Assembly: GCA_035545895.1 (NCBI GenBank)
Contig: DASZXJ010000144.1
Location: forward strand, 1 to 23,418
Source: DASZXJ01 sp035545895
GTDB lineage: Bacteria > Planctomycetota > Phycisphaerae > Tepidisphaerales > Tepidisphaeraceae
DNA: 23,418 bases
Direction: 5' to 3'
A program made the position numbers and the translations under genes. Of the stretch, positions 7,344 through 14,418 are shown piece after piece (the first letter of the stretch is position 1; every line of letters starts with the position of its first letter). The notes beneath the pieces are model-generated. The model was not told the DNA's origin. It was given only the letters and a program-made list of their open reading frames with translations, and searched no databases.

Positions 7344-8795
7344 TCAATCACGTCTGGAGGGCGCATCTGGTGGAAGCGCCTGCTGAATTGGAGATGGGTT
7401 CCGTTGCTGAACTTGTTGGAAGCCAATAGCAGGTTCAGAAAACACACCAACAGCTGACCAAGCTTGATGGATGGCCCGCTGCTCCTTTGTATCTTTACAC
7501 ACCTCCAGCATCGTGTTGGCAACGTCAATAAATTTGCTGGTTGGAAGTAACTTTTGAAAAGTTAGGAGCCAAATCTCTTCTGCGCGATTAAAATTGAGCT
7601 GTTGTGCCAACTCACAAAATGCACGATTTGGAATGCCAGCATTAATGTGAACTCCGCCATTGTCACTGAAACCCCGATAAATGTCTTTCATGTGACCAAC
7701 CTGTGGATCATTCCCTAATACGGCGTCATTTCGATACGCCTGGCCCGGGTTTCTCAAGTTCTCCAATGGCATTTTGGTTTGATCTCGAGCCGGGTCCTTC
7801 CCTTCGAGCCATGCAAGTGCACCCGGAGCAAAAAGCCAATATTCTTTCAACGCGATATCGGGTTTGGATTGCCTGATCCAGATTGCGAGAATATTGGCAT
7901 ATGAGCTTTCCAATGCTCCGGGCTCGCCTTCGAAATTCAGCTTGACTGTGTCTTCAATATAACGATGCGAAACCTCTCGGAACGTGACATCATGTAAATA
8001 TTGCACCTGAGGAGGCGCATGGACGCTGGAACCGTTCCAATAAGCATTTAAATCGGAGGCTGACAGTAAAATGAGTGGTGGCGGGACAAACTGTAACGTG
8101 AATTTCTTGTTTAAAAATTCTGTTGCATATGCGATGTCCGCTTCGATCGCCTTGCGAGCGCGCGCCTCTGCGTCCGTCCCCGGCTGAGTCGTTGCTCGCA
8201 CCGCCGCGACAACGCGATCAGGGTCTTGACCGTCACCCAAGTTCTTTGACTTGCTAAATGCATCTGCCAACGTGACAACAATCATTTCGCGAACCTGCTG
8301 TTCCGAAAGACCCTGTGGTTGCCGTTTGAGTAATTCTACAATACGAGAATCAATTTCCCTCTCTGTATCTTGAAATCGTTTATCCGCTTCGCCGGCATGC
8401 GTTTTTAGATCGTCGATTGCGGCCCTATTTTTGTTGACTTCCTCAGCAGACTGCTTGATGCCTTCGACAATCTTTTTCACTTCGTCCGTCTCTGCACGCA
8501 TCTCCTTCATGGTTTGAGCCACGCTCGAAGTGCCTGCTCGGAAATCGAGTCCCACTCCAAATGCAGTTATTCCAAGAAGAATGGCTAAGACCGCCGCAGA
8601 AACCTTCAGAAATCTGTAAAGATCACGGTCTACAATCACCGTGATTCTATCGTTTGATTTACTCTCCGTCTTACCATTCTCATCTCGTGACGACGCGGAA
8701 ATATTGTCGTTAAGCGAAACGAGCATGCTCCCGCAATATCGGCACTTGATTGCGTCTTCTTGGATATCCTCGCGGCAAAAAGGGCATTTGCGCAC
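7344..8795 (-). CDS. Zinc ribbon + TM + coiled coil + degenerate thermolysin-like (M4) domain protein
   Basis: 483 residues. The order is: a zinc ribbon at the extreme N-terminus (C4-x2-C7...C18-x2-C21), a polar linker, one membrane helix (about 63-83), a Glu/Lys-rich coiled coil (about 90-160), and from about 230 to 455 a domain that follows M4 metallopeptidases. M4-like landmarks are NAYWNG (250-255), REVSH (273-277) where HEXXH belongs, GALESSYAN (293-301) where the GALNEAMSD helix belongs, DNGGVHINAGIPNRAF (378-393), and a C-terminal LLPTSKF...AWSAVGV. Two of three zinc ligands are replaced (His to Arg273, Glu to Ser297), while Glu274, His277 and the transition-state His383 remain. It is probably not a zinc protease but a membrane-anchored binding or sensing protein. 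The GTG start has AGGTG upstream. The gene looks more AT-rich than its neighbours, suggesting transfer. Confidence 0.82.
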   Translation of the reverse strand: MRKCPFCREDIQEDAIKCRYCGSMLVSLNDNISASSRDENGKTESKSNDRITVIVDRDLYRFLKVSAAVLAILLGITAFGVGLDFRAGTSSVAQTMKEMRAETDEVKKIVEGIKQSAEEVNKNRAAIDDLKTHAGEADKRFQDTEREIDSRIVELLKRQPQGLSEQQVREMIVVTLADAFSKSKNLGDGQDPDRVVAAVRATTQPGTDAEARARKAIEADIAYATEFLNKKFTLQFVPPPLILLSASDLNAYWNGSSVHAPPQVQYLHDVTFREVSHRYIEDTVKLNFEGEPGALESSYANILAIWIRQSKPDIALKEYWLFAPGALAWLEGKDPARDQTKMPLENLRNPGQAYRNDAVLGNDPQVGHMKDIYRGFSDNGGVHINAGIPNRAFCELAQQLNFNRAEEIWLLTFQKLLPTSKFIDVANTMLEVCKDTKEQRAIHQAWSAVGVFSEPAIGFQQVQQRNPSPIQQALPPDAPSRRD

Positions 8796-8892
8796 GATGC
8801 ACCTACAATCTAGCCGACTCGGCCAACTGAAGTGTATATGATTCTACGTGCTTGATCCAAAACAATTCGATTTGTACACAAGTCAACTATCT

Positions 8893-10533
8893 TCAGAAAT
8901 GAGTGGATTCTTCTCGTAATTTAGCCAAAGCGTTTTGTTCGATCTGCCGCACGCGATGCTTCGATAATCCCAGCCGTTGCCCCACTTCTTCGTAGCTGGC
9001 CGGGCAGGCGGAATCGTCCAAACCGTAGTGGGCTTCGAGAACCGTACGTTCGGATTCGTCCAGTCTCGTCAAAAGCTGACGGACATGATCGCGCTCGACC
9101 AGCCGATCGGCGATCGATGCGTTGCGATGATCGGCCACTTCGCCGAGAAGATCGGTTTGCGCCAAGCCGCAAGCGGCACGCATCATCGGCACACTGCGGG
9201 CAAATCCTTTCATCAGCGCCAGCGTCGCATACGTGCTGAATCGGTTGCCTTTGTGCGGATCGAACCCTTCGACCGCGCGCATCAGCGTGATGTTTCCATC
9301 GCTGATCAATTCCATCAGGTTGAGGTTGGGCCGCAGATGTTTACGCGCCACGCTGACCACCAGCCGCAGGTTCGCGCGAATGATCTGGTTTTTCATTTCG
9401 CAGGCTTCGCGCCGATGATTTTCCAGTACATCCAGATCGCGAGATCGCGCAAACTGCGGTTCAAGTTCGCGCCTGGCCTGGATGAATTGATATTTGTGGA
9501 AGTTGAATTTCAGGAACAGCGCTCGCTCGCGATTGGCTGACAATAGCGGCGTGCGATAAAGCTCCTGCAAATACGCAGGCAAATCGCGCGGAATTCGCAA
9601 TTCCTCCTTGCTTCGCGATGGACCCAACTCTTCCTGCGAAACCATCTGTTGCATGACATTTTCGGCGTCGTCCTGGTGATACAGCTCATCATCGATGAAC
9701 TTTACCTTGCGGCGATTCAATCGGGCGATTCGCTCATCCATAATCACGCGATAAATCGCTGAGCGGCTTTGATGGTATTTTTCCGCGAGCGACTTGATCG
9801 AAATGCCGTGCCGATAGGCGCGGAGGATTTTCGCGTTGTCTTCCTGCGGCACGGGAATGGGCGCCCAGTGCAAAATCGCCTGCTCGGGATGGTCCTGATC
9901 GTGCCGGCGAACGGTATGTAAAACGATGGCGGGCGAACGATTCAGCTTGCGACCAATTCGGCGGGCAATTTCACTTTCCCAGCAGCCGCCCTCGCGAGCC
10001 AAAACCAGCGCCCGGCGAATAATCAGATCACGCTCGGCAGCACTCAATTCGGTTAGATTGGTCTCACGTGGCACCTGCTCGCGGTGAGCGGCAAAGAATC
10101 GCTCGACACTGGAAAGCAGAAATCCGACCCGGCATTTGCCATCCGGAAAGATAAACCGACGCGCCGGCAAACCGCGGCGCCGCCAACGCTGAATCGTCTT
10201 GCTGGTGACATTAAAGCGTTCGGTCACATCATCAATGCTCAAAACGACTTCCGACAGAGATGAAGTCGGAACCTGAAGCGTTTCGCTGGCCTGTTCAATC
10301 AGCAGACCCAAATCATGCTGCAAGGCCAATCCGGTCAGCAGATCGCCGGCAAACTTCTTGGGGCGATATCCGGTGATACGGTGAATGATAAATTCGATGG
10401 GATACGCCTTGGCCGGATCGATATCATGCAGAAGTGCTTCAGCCGCCGTGATTTGCGTAGCGAGGGTCTTGTGCGGTGTGAACCCCATTTGCCGCGCAAG
10501 GGACCCGATGCTGTCGAGCCGATACTCCGCCAT
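8893..10533 (-). CDS. Sigma-70 family sigma factor with N-terminal multi-HTH extension
   Basis: 546 residues. The C-terminal 230 hold region 1.2 (about 316-345, DLPAYLQELY), region 2 (about 383-450, RANLRLVVSVARKHL and FDPHKGNRFSTYAT) and region 4 (about 487-543, SYEEVGQRLGLSKHRVRQIE). The segment between 2 and 4 is too short for a full region 3. The first 300 residues contain an excisionase/MerR-like helix-turn-helix (about 98-150, with TSKTIQRWRRRGLP), a second helical pair around 185-212, and a third HTH at about 235-265 (ISIKSLAEKYHQSRSAIYR). In region 2.3/2.4 the usual WWIRQ is replaced by LALMKG, so promoter melting and -10 recognition should differ from RpoD. The ATG at 10533 has an AGG at -7. 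It is a specialised, probably planctomycete-specific sigma factor rather than the housekeeping one; its regulon is unknown. Confidence 0.88.
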   Translation of the reverse strand: MAEYRLDSIGSLARQMGFTPHKTLATQITAAEALLHDIDPAKAYPIEFIIHRITGYRPKKFAGDLLTGLALQHDLGLLIEQASETLQVPTSSLSEVVLSIDDVTERFNVTSKTIQRWRRRGLPARRFIFPDGKCRVGFLLSSVERFFAAHREQVPRETNLTELSAAERDLIIRRALVLAREGGCWESEIARRIGRKLNRSPAIVLHTVRRHDQDHPEQAILHWAPIPVPQEDNAKILRAYRHGISIKSLAEKYHQSRSAIYRVIMDERIARLNRRKVKFIDDELYHQDDAENVMQQMVSQEELGPSRSKEELRIPRDLPAYLQELYRTPLLSANRERALFLKFNFHKYQFIQARRELEPQFARSRDLDVLENHRREACEMKNQIIRANLRLVVSVARKHLRPNLNLMELISDGNITLMRAVEGFDPHKGNRFSTYATLALMKGFARSVPMMRAACGLAQTDLLGEVADHRNASIADRLVERDHVRQLLTRLDESERTVLEAHYGLDDSACPASYEEVGQRLGLSKHRVRQIEQNALAKLREESTHF

Positions 10534-10541
10534 TGTGCCTA

Positions 10542-10570
10542 ATTATCCGTCCGCCAAAGGGATAGGTCAA
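10542..10570 (-). promoter_or_regulatory. Predicted sigma-70 promoter of the sigma factor gene
   Basis: On the minus strand, TTGACC (10570-10565) is followed by a 17-bp spacer and GATAAT (10547-10542), each 5/6 to consensus. The expected start of transcription is about 10535, only a couple of bases before the ATG at 10533. The transcript would then be leaderless or nearly so, and would exclude the AGG seen at -7. Confidence 0.5.
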
Positions 10571-10907
10571 ACGAATTCCCGGGCAAAGACACCCGCAAAT
10601 TAACATTTAGCGGCGGTGCTCGCACCGCGCGACCGCGCATTGCACACGACGTCACTTATGAATTCCCACCAGCACATCTTTTGAATAAATATTCGTATCC
10701 ATTTATTGGAAAACAATTTATGACATTTCATCTCCTGACGGAGTTGCGATAAAACCCATCCGTACGCGCAACATTCTCAGTAAATGATGGACGGTGACTT
10801 ATGGGAATCAAACGGTTTCTCTTTCACCGCGAAACCGCAAGCGGGATCGCAAGTATCAGGAATGCAAAAACGAAGGATGAAGGAGGAACGAAGAAAGATA
10901 TCGAACG

Positions 10908-10926
10908 CCCACGGCGCCGCCGTGGG
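10908..10926. repeat. Perfect 8-bp hairpin, REP-like
   Basis: CCCACGGC-GCC-GCCGTGGG, an 8-bp stem with a 3-nt loop, followed by further G residues and no T run. It has the same geometry as the palindromes at 2623-2806. Directly upstream is a purine-rich stretch of GAAGGATGAAGGAGGAACGA-type words that looks like another short interspersed repeat. It may be a dispersed element or a structure in the rpsO upstream region. Confidence 0.6.
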
Positions 10927-11063
10927 GGGATTGTGGGATCGAACGATCCGAAATTGCAAGGAATGCAAGTATGGTTGTCGAAAATACAAAACGAACCCAT
11001 TTCGATGAAAGAGCCCGCATCTATTGCATAGGCCATGGGTTTGCATTAGAGTTTTCGCTCCAC

Positions 11064-11087
11064 TGTCGGCCGCGTGTGCGGCTGACA
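11064..11087 (+). promoter_or_regulatory. Stem-loop in the rpsO leader
   Basis: TGTCGGCCGC and GCGGCTGACA form a 10-bp stem with one G-U pair and a GTGT loop, 81 bp before the rpsO ATG. Ribosomal protein S15 represses its own mRNA in several bacteria through structured leaders, so a regulatory role is possible. The match to any known S15 leader class was not assessed. Confidence 0.35.
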
Positions 11088-11168
11088 CGAACCCTACGAA
11101 TAGACCGACCATCCGGCTGCGGATTCAAAAACCGGGCTGGGGGTTTGGTGTCTGGGAGATTGTTTCCG

Positions 11169-11438
11169 ATGTCCATCACTGCCGACCAGAAGACCAAGAT
11201 CGTTTCCGATTACAAGACGCACGACAAGGACACGGGTTCGCCCGAAGTCCAGATCGCGCTGTTGACCAAGCGAATCAACGACCTTCGCGCCCATTTCGAT
11301 ACGCACAAGAAGGACCATTCGTCCCGGCGCGGACTGCTCAAGCTGGTCAGCCGTCGAAATCAGTTGCTGAAATATCTGACCCAGGTCGATCGCACGCGTT
11401 ATCAGTCGATCATTGGAAAACTGGGTCTGCGAAAGTAA
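11169..11438 (+). CDS. rpsO: 30S ribosomal protein S15 (uS15)
   Basis: 89 residues, the standard length. S15 binds the 16S rRNA central domain early in small-subunit assembly. The family signature is intact: DTGSPEVQIALLTKRINDL, then H-x(5-7)-DHSSRRGLLKLVSRR (the loop that binds the rRNA three-way junction), then LLKYL and YQSIIGKLGLR at the C-terminus. The ATG at 11169 follows GGGAG at a spacing of about 10 nt; longer in-frame extensions upstream are not conserved S15 sequence. It sits 249 bp before pnp in the classical rpsO-pnp order. A structured leader lies upstream and an AT-rich inverted repeat downstream. Confidence 0.98.
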   Translation: MSITADQKTKIVSDYKTHDKDTGSPEVQIALLTKRINDLRAHFDTHKKDHSSRRGLLKLVSRRNQLLKYLTQVDRTRYQSIIGKLGLRK

Positions 11439-11548
11439 AGGTTGATCCTGCCGCGCATGCCCGCTTCAGTTGCTTAGGCCCTAACACTGACCAGCGAGCC
11501 CCCGGCGAGGAGTGCCACAGATGCACAAAGCGCAGTATTCATTTGCGA

Positions 11549-11620
11549 TTTGCAGTTTTTGATTTGCGATTTGAATCCGTAATCAATCGCAATTCAAAAA
11601 TCGAAGATCAAAAATTGCGT
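11549..11620. repeat. AT-rich imperfect inverted repeat between rpsO and pnp
   Basis: The left arm (11549-11576) and right arm (11592-11620) are complementary over about 28 positions with a few mismatches and a 2-nt gap, leaving a 15-nt loop. Both arms are built from words such as GATTTGCGATTTGAA. In the rpsO-pnp transcript this would form a long stem suited to RNase III cleavage or pausing. It may also be a dispersed repeat, like the one at 17081-17147. Confidence 0.6.
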
Positions 11621-11687
11621 ACCCCGCTTTGTCCATCTGTGGCTAAATGGATTCTCACCACAACGGGCCTAAGAAGGACTCTTCCTC

Positions 11688-13958
11688 ATGCAAGCGATTG
11701 AAGTCTCGCGCCAGATTGGCGGGCGCACATTGACCATCGGCACTGGCAGCTATGCCAAGCTCGCCCATGGTTCGGTCACGATCCAATACGGCGACACAGT
11801 TGTTTTCGGCGCGGTCGCCCGCGCCAACCCGCGCGAAGGAATCGATTTCTTCCCACTTCAGGTCGACTACCGCGAACGCCGCGCAGCCGCAGGCAAGTTC
11901 CCCGGCGGGTTCCTCAAGCGCGAAGGCCGTCCCACCACCAAGGAAATCCTGACCGCGCGATTGATCGACCGTCCGCTTCGCCCATTGTTCCCCAAGGGGT
12001 TCATGGATGAGGTGCAGATTCAGCTCAGCGTGCTGGCATTCGATGGCGAGAACGATCCGGATATCTTCAGCGGCATCGCAGCCAGTGCTGCTGTCGCGAT
12101 CAGCGATATTCCATTCCTCACTCCCACGGCTCATGTGCGCGTCGGACGAATCAATGGCGAATTTGTCCTGAACCCGACCGTTCAACAGCTGGATGAAAGC
12201 GATTTTGATCTCGTCGTCGCCGGCACGAAGCATTTCGTCAACATGATCGAAATCGGCGCCCGCGAAACCTCGGAAGATGTTGTCGCCGATGCGATCGAGT
12301 TTGGTCACAAGGCCGTCATCGAAATCGTCGGCATGATCGAAGAACTTCAGCACAAGGTCGGCCGACCGAAGACCGGCGATATCAAGCAGCCCGACGCGGC
12401 GTTTGTCGATTCGATCCGCAATCGCGTTGCATCGAAGATTCGCGAAGTCAAAGGCAAGGCCGGCAAGGCCGATCGAGCTGATGCCGTCTCACAAATCCTG
12501 GAAGACCTCGTTGCTGAAATGGCGCCCGCTCCTGATGCCAATGCGAGCTATGCACAAATCGTCGCGGCCAAGGATCAGATTCGGAAGATTCGTTCCGTGT
12601 TCAGCGAGGTTGAAGAGCAAGCCACCCGCGAAGCGATCCTGTCGGGCGTTCGTCCAGATGGCCGCGGATTCAACGACATCCGACCGATCTCTTGCGAAGT
12701 CAATGTACTGCCTCGCGTTCACGGCTCGGCTGTGTTCAGCCGCGGCGAAACGCAGGCGATGTGCACCGTCACGCTCGGCACGAGCTCAGACGAGCAAATG
12801 GTCGATGGCCTGATCGATGAATACGCACAGAAGTTCATGCTGCACTACAACTTCCCAAGCTACAGCGTCGGCGAAGTTCGCCCGATTCGCGGCCCCGGCC
12901 GTCGCGAAATCGGACACGGCGCGCTGGCTGAACGATCGCTTATCGCCGTGCTTCCCGATGTGCAGTCGTTCCCGTACACGGTTCGAATCATCAGCGACAT
13001 TCTCGAATCCAACGGATCAAGCTCGATGGCGTCGAGCTGCGGCGGATGTTTGGCGCTGATGGACGCGGGCGTGCCGATCACCAAGCCGGTGGCTGGCATT
13101 TCCGTCGGACTCGTTCAGGAAGGCGGCCGAAAGGAACTGCTCACCGACATCATCGGCGAGGAAGATCATTTCGGCGATATGGATTTCAAGGTCTGCGGAA
13201 CGCGAGATGGCATTACGGCGATTCAGCTCGACATCAAGATCGAAGGGCTGGATCACGACATCATTCGCAAGACGCTTCATCGCGCCCGCGAAGCTCGCAT
13301 GCACATTCTCGACAAGATGGCGGCCGTGTTGCCGGCCCCGCGAGCCTCGATCAGCAAGTGGGCGCCTCGCCTGCTGACGGTCAAGATCAACCCGGAAAAG
13401 ATCGGCAAGCTGATCGGTCCGGGCGGCAAGAACATCAAGGGCATTCAGGAACAGACCGGCGCCAATATCGACATCGAGGACGATGGGACAGTGTATATCA
13501 GCTCGACCGATGCAGCCGCCGCCGAGAAGTGCCGCGACATCGTCGAAGCGATGACCGCCGAAGTGAAAGTCGGCAAGATTTACACCGGCACGGTGGTGAG
13601 CATCAAGGAATTTGGCGCGTTCGTCGAAATCGCGCCCGAGACCGATGGGCTGTGTCATGTTTCAGAACTGTCGGATCAGTTTGTGCAGAGTGTGACCGAT
13701 TTCGTGAACGTCGGCGACGAGGTCAAAGTGAAGGTGCTGCTGATCGACGACCAGGGCCGCATCAAGCTGTCCCGCAAAGCCGCGATGAAAGAGCTTGGCG
13801 AGACGGATCCCGAGCCGGTGAACGCCGGCCCGCGCCCGGAGCGCCAGGAAGGCGGCGACGGTGGACGCCGTGACGACCGAGGCCCACGTCGCGATGACCG
13901 AGGCCGAGGCCCGCGCCGTGACCGCCGGGACGATCGACGAGATGACCGCCGCGATTAA
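11688..13958 (+). CDS. pnp: Polyribonucleotide nucleotidyltransferase (PNPase)
   Basis: 756 residues. PNPase degrades RNA 3' to 5' using phosphate and acts in mRNA turnover. Domains in order are RNase PH core 1 (about 10-140, with the conserved DFFPLQVDYRER), the helical domain (about 240-310), RNase PH core 2 (about 320-545, with HYNFPSYSVGE, ILESNGSSSMASSCGG and the catalytic Asp region AIQLDIKIEGLDHD), KH (about 565-620, KLIGPGGKNIKGIQEQTGA) and S1 (about 625-700, GTVVSIKEFGAFVE). The protein ends in a roughly 50-residue tail of Arg/Asp-rich repeats (GRRDDRGPRRDDRGRG type), which standard PNPases lack and which may bind RNA or partners. The ATG at 11688 has AAGGA at a 9-nt spacing. It follows rpsO, as in many bacteria. 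Confidence 0.98.
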   Translation: MQAIEVSRQIGGRTLTIGTGSYAKLAHGSVTIQYGDTVVFGAVARANPREGIDFFPLQVDYRERRAAAGKFPGGFLKREGRPTTKEILTARLIDRPLRPLFPKGFMDEVQIQLSVLAFDGENDPDIFSGIAASAAVAISDIPFLTPTAHVRVGRINGEFVLNPTVQQLDESDFDLVVAGTKHFVNMIEIGARETSEDVVADAIEFGHKAVIEIVGMIEELQHKVGRPKTGDIKQPDAAFVDSIRNRVASKIREVKGKAGKADRADAVSQILEDLVAEMAPAPDANASYAQIVAAKDQIRKIRSVFSEVEEQATREAILSGVRPDGRGFNDIRPISCEVNVLPRVHGSAVFSRGETQAMCTVTLGTSSDEQMVDGLIDEYAQKFMLHYNFPSYSVGEVRPIRGPGRREIGHGALAERSLIAVLPDVQSFPYTVRIISDILESNGSSSMASSCGGCLALMDAGVPITKPVAGISVGLVQEGGRKELLTDIIGEEDHFGDMDFKVCGTRDGITAIQLDIKIEGLDHDIIRKTLHRAREARMHILDKMAAVLPAPRASISKWAPRLLTVKINPEKIGKLIGPGGKNIKGIQEQTGANIDIEDDGTVYISSTDAAAAEKCRDIVEAMTAEVKVGKIYTGTVVSIKEFGAFVEIAPETDGLCHVSELSDQFVQSVTDFVNVGDEVKVKVLLIDDQGRIKLSRKAAMKELGETDPEPVNAGPRPERQEGGDGGRRDDRGPRRDDRGRGPRRDRRDDRRDDRRD

Positions 13959-13972
13959 CCGTTCATCGCCCG

Positions 13973-14000
13973 GCGCGATCGGCCAAAAACCGATTCGCGC
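13973..14000 (+). terminator. Hairpin after pnp, possible terminator or processing site
   Basis: GCGCGATCGG pairs with CCGATTCGCGC across a CCAAAAA-type loop, with a single bulged T. It starts 15 bp after the pnp stop. No U tract follows, so intrinsic termination is doubtful; 3'-end stabilisation is equally possible. Confidence 0.4.
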
Positions 14001-14015
14001 CCGGCGTCAAGCGGG

Positions 14016-14021
14016 TATAAT
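14016..14021 (+). promoter_or_regulatory. Possible -10 box for the tRNA-Pro gene
   Basis: A perfect TATAAT lies 46 bp upstream of the tRNA 5' end, right after the pnp hairpin. The position 16-17 bp further upstream reads only ATTCGC/TTCGCG, so the -35 is weak. Separate transcription of the tRNA is plausible but unproven. Confidence 0.4.
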
Positions 14022-14066
14022 CGTTGATATCCGGGCGCAAGCCTAGTTCATTGAAAACCAAATATC

Positions 14067-14142
14067 CGGGGCGTAGCTCAGCTTGGTTTAGAGCGCTAGA
14101 CTGGGGGTCTAGAGGTCGCAAGTTCAAATCTTGTCGCCCCGA
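14067..14142 (+). tRNA. tRNA-Pro (anticodon GGG)
   Basis: A complete 76-nt cloverleaf. The acceptor CGGGGCG pairs with CGCCCCG (14135-14141), with discriminator A. The D arm is GCTC/GAGC, the anticodon stem CTAGA/TCTAG encloses the loop CTGGGGG with GGG at positions 34-36, and the T arm GCAAG-TTCAAAT-CTTGT has one G-U pair. A C1-G72 first pair is typical of bacterial tRNA-Pro. The CCA end is not encoded and must be added by nucleotidyltransferase. It lies between pnp and the four-helix-bundle remnant. Confidence 0.95.
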
Positions 14143-14160
14143 TTTTTGCGAAGCAAAAAT
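14142..14160 (+). terminator. Hairpin immediately after the tRNA
   Basis: ATTTTTGC-GAA-GCAAAAAT, a perfect 8-bp stem with a 3-nt loop starting at the tRNA discriminator base. It could serve as the tRNA 3' processing signal or terminator. No T run follows the stem, but its 5' arm is T-rich. Confidence 0.4.
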
Positions 14161-14161
14161 A

Positions 14162-14259
14162 GAGCAGTGGAGAAGTAGAACAGGAGATCAGGAGACAAAA
14201 AAGACATTCGACATCGATTTGTTCCACTGCGGTCCACTGCTCACCTGCTCTCCTGCTCC
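14162..14259. repeat. Purine-rich/pyrimidine-rich word repeat with inverted arms
   Basis: The left part (14162-14194) is composed of GAGCAGTGG, AGAACAGGAG and CAGGAG words. The right part (14224-14259) carries their complements, CCACTGC, CCACTGCTC and CTGCTCTCCTGCTCC. GAGCAGTGG (14162-14170) and CCACTGCTC (14234-14242) are exact inverse copies. It looks like a short interspersed element built from degenerate word copies on both strands, and sits just upstream of the four-helix-bundle remnant. Confidence 0.45.
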
Positions 14260-14273
14260 TTCTGGTTCAGATC

Positions 14274-14414
14274 ATGGCCTTTATGTTCGAAAATCTTCTG
14301 GTCTATCAAAAGGCCGTGGATTTTGCCGATACGGTTGCTTCTCACGCCGAAAACTTTCCTCGCGGATACTATTTCCTTCTTCGAAGAACTTACAATCCGC
14401 AGAGGGAAGAATAA
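14274..14414 (+). pseudogene. Truncated four-helix-bundle (23S rRNA intervening-sequence type) protein
   Basis: 46 codons starting MAFMFENLLVYQKAVDFAD and continuing ENFPRGYYFL, which is the N-terminal helix of the four-helix-bundle / 23S IVS-encoded protein family (normally about 115-130 residues). After YYFL the family sequence (a DQL.RA...NIAEG type helix) is not found. Instead a short LRRTYNPQREE tail runs to a TAA at 14412-14414, and rsmE starts 4 bp later. I see no continuation in the other frames, so the rest appears deleted, perhaps with rsmE brought next to it. The family is known from mobile rRNA insertions and as a free-standing gene in many planctomycetes; its function is unclear. 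A short functional peptide cannot be excluded. Confidence 0.65.
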
Positions 14415-14418
14415 GCCG

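Larger units (their letters stand above)
10534..11168. other. Non-coding gap between the sigma factor gene and rpsO
   Basis: 635 bp without a convincing gene; the short open frames here lack family features and composition. It holds the sigma factor promoter, a GCGGTGC/GCACCGC hairpin (10613-10628), an AT-rich stretch around 10675-10735 with the palindrome GAATAAATATTC (10682-10693), and a purine-rich word array near 10862-10900. It also holds a strong 8-bp hairpin at 10908-10926 and a stem-loop in the rpsO leader at 11064-11087. A weak -35/-10 pair (TTGCAT 11024-11029, TAGAGT 11047-11052, 17-bp spacer) may drive rpsO. Confidence 0.6.

Noticed and set aside
6619..7386. 255-codon plus-strand open frame over the molybdopterin oxidoreductase
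   Set aside because: The opposite strand carries clear YuiH motifs; this frame has none.
7344..8795. Annotation as an active M4 zinc protease
   Set aside because: Two of the three zinc ligands are replaced, and no secretion propeptide of the M4 type is present.
10777..11112. Small open frames in the gap before rpsO (both strands)
   Set aside because: No Shine-Dalgarno, no recognisable motif, and they run through hairpins and word repeats.
13017..13658. Minus-strand open frames inside pnp
   Set aside because: pnp is unambiguous on the other strand; these frames lack any family signature.
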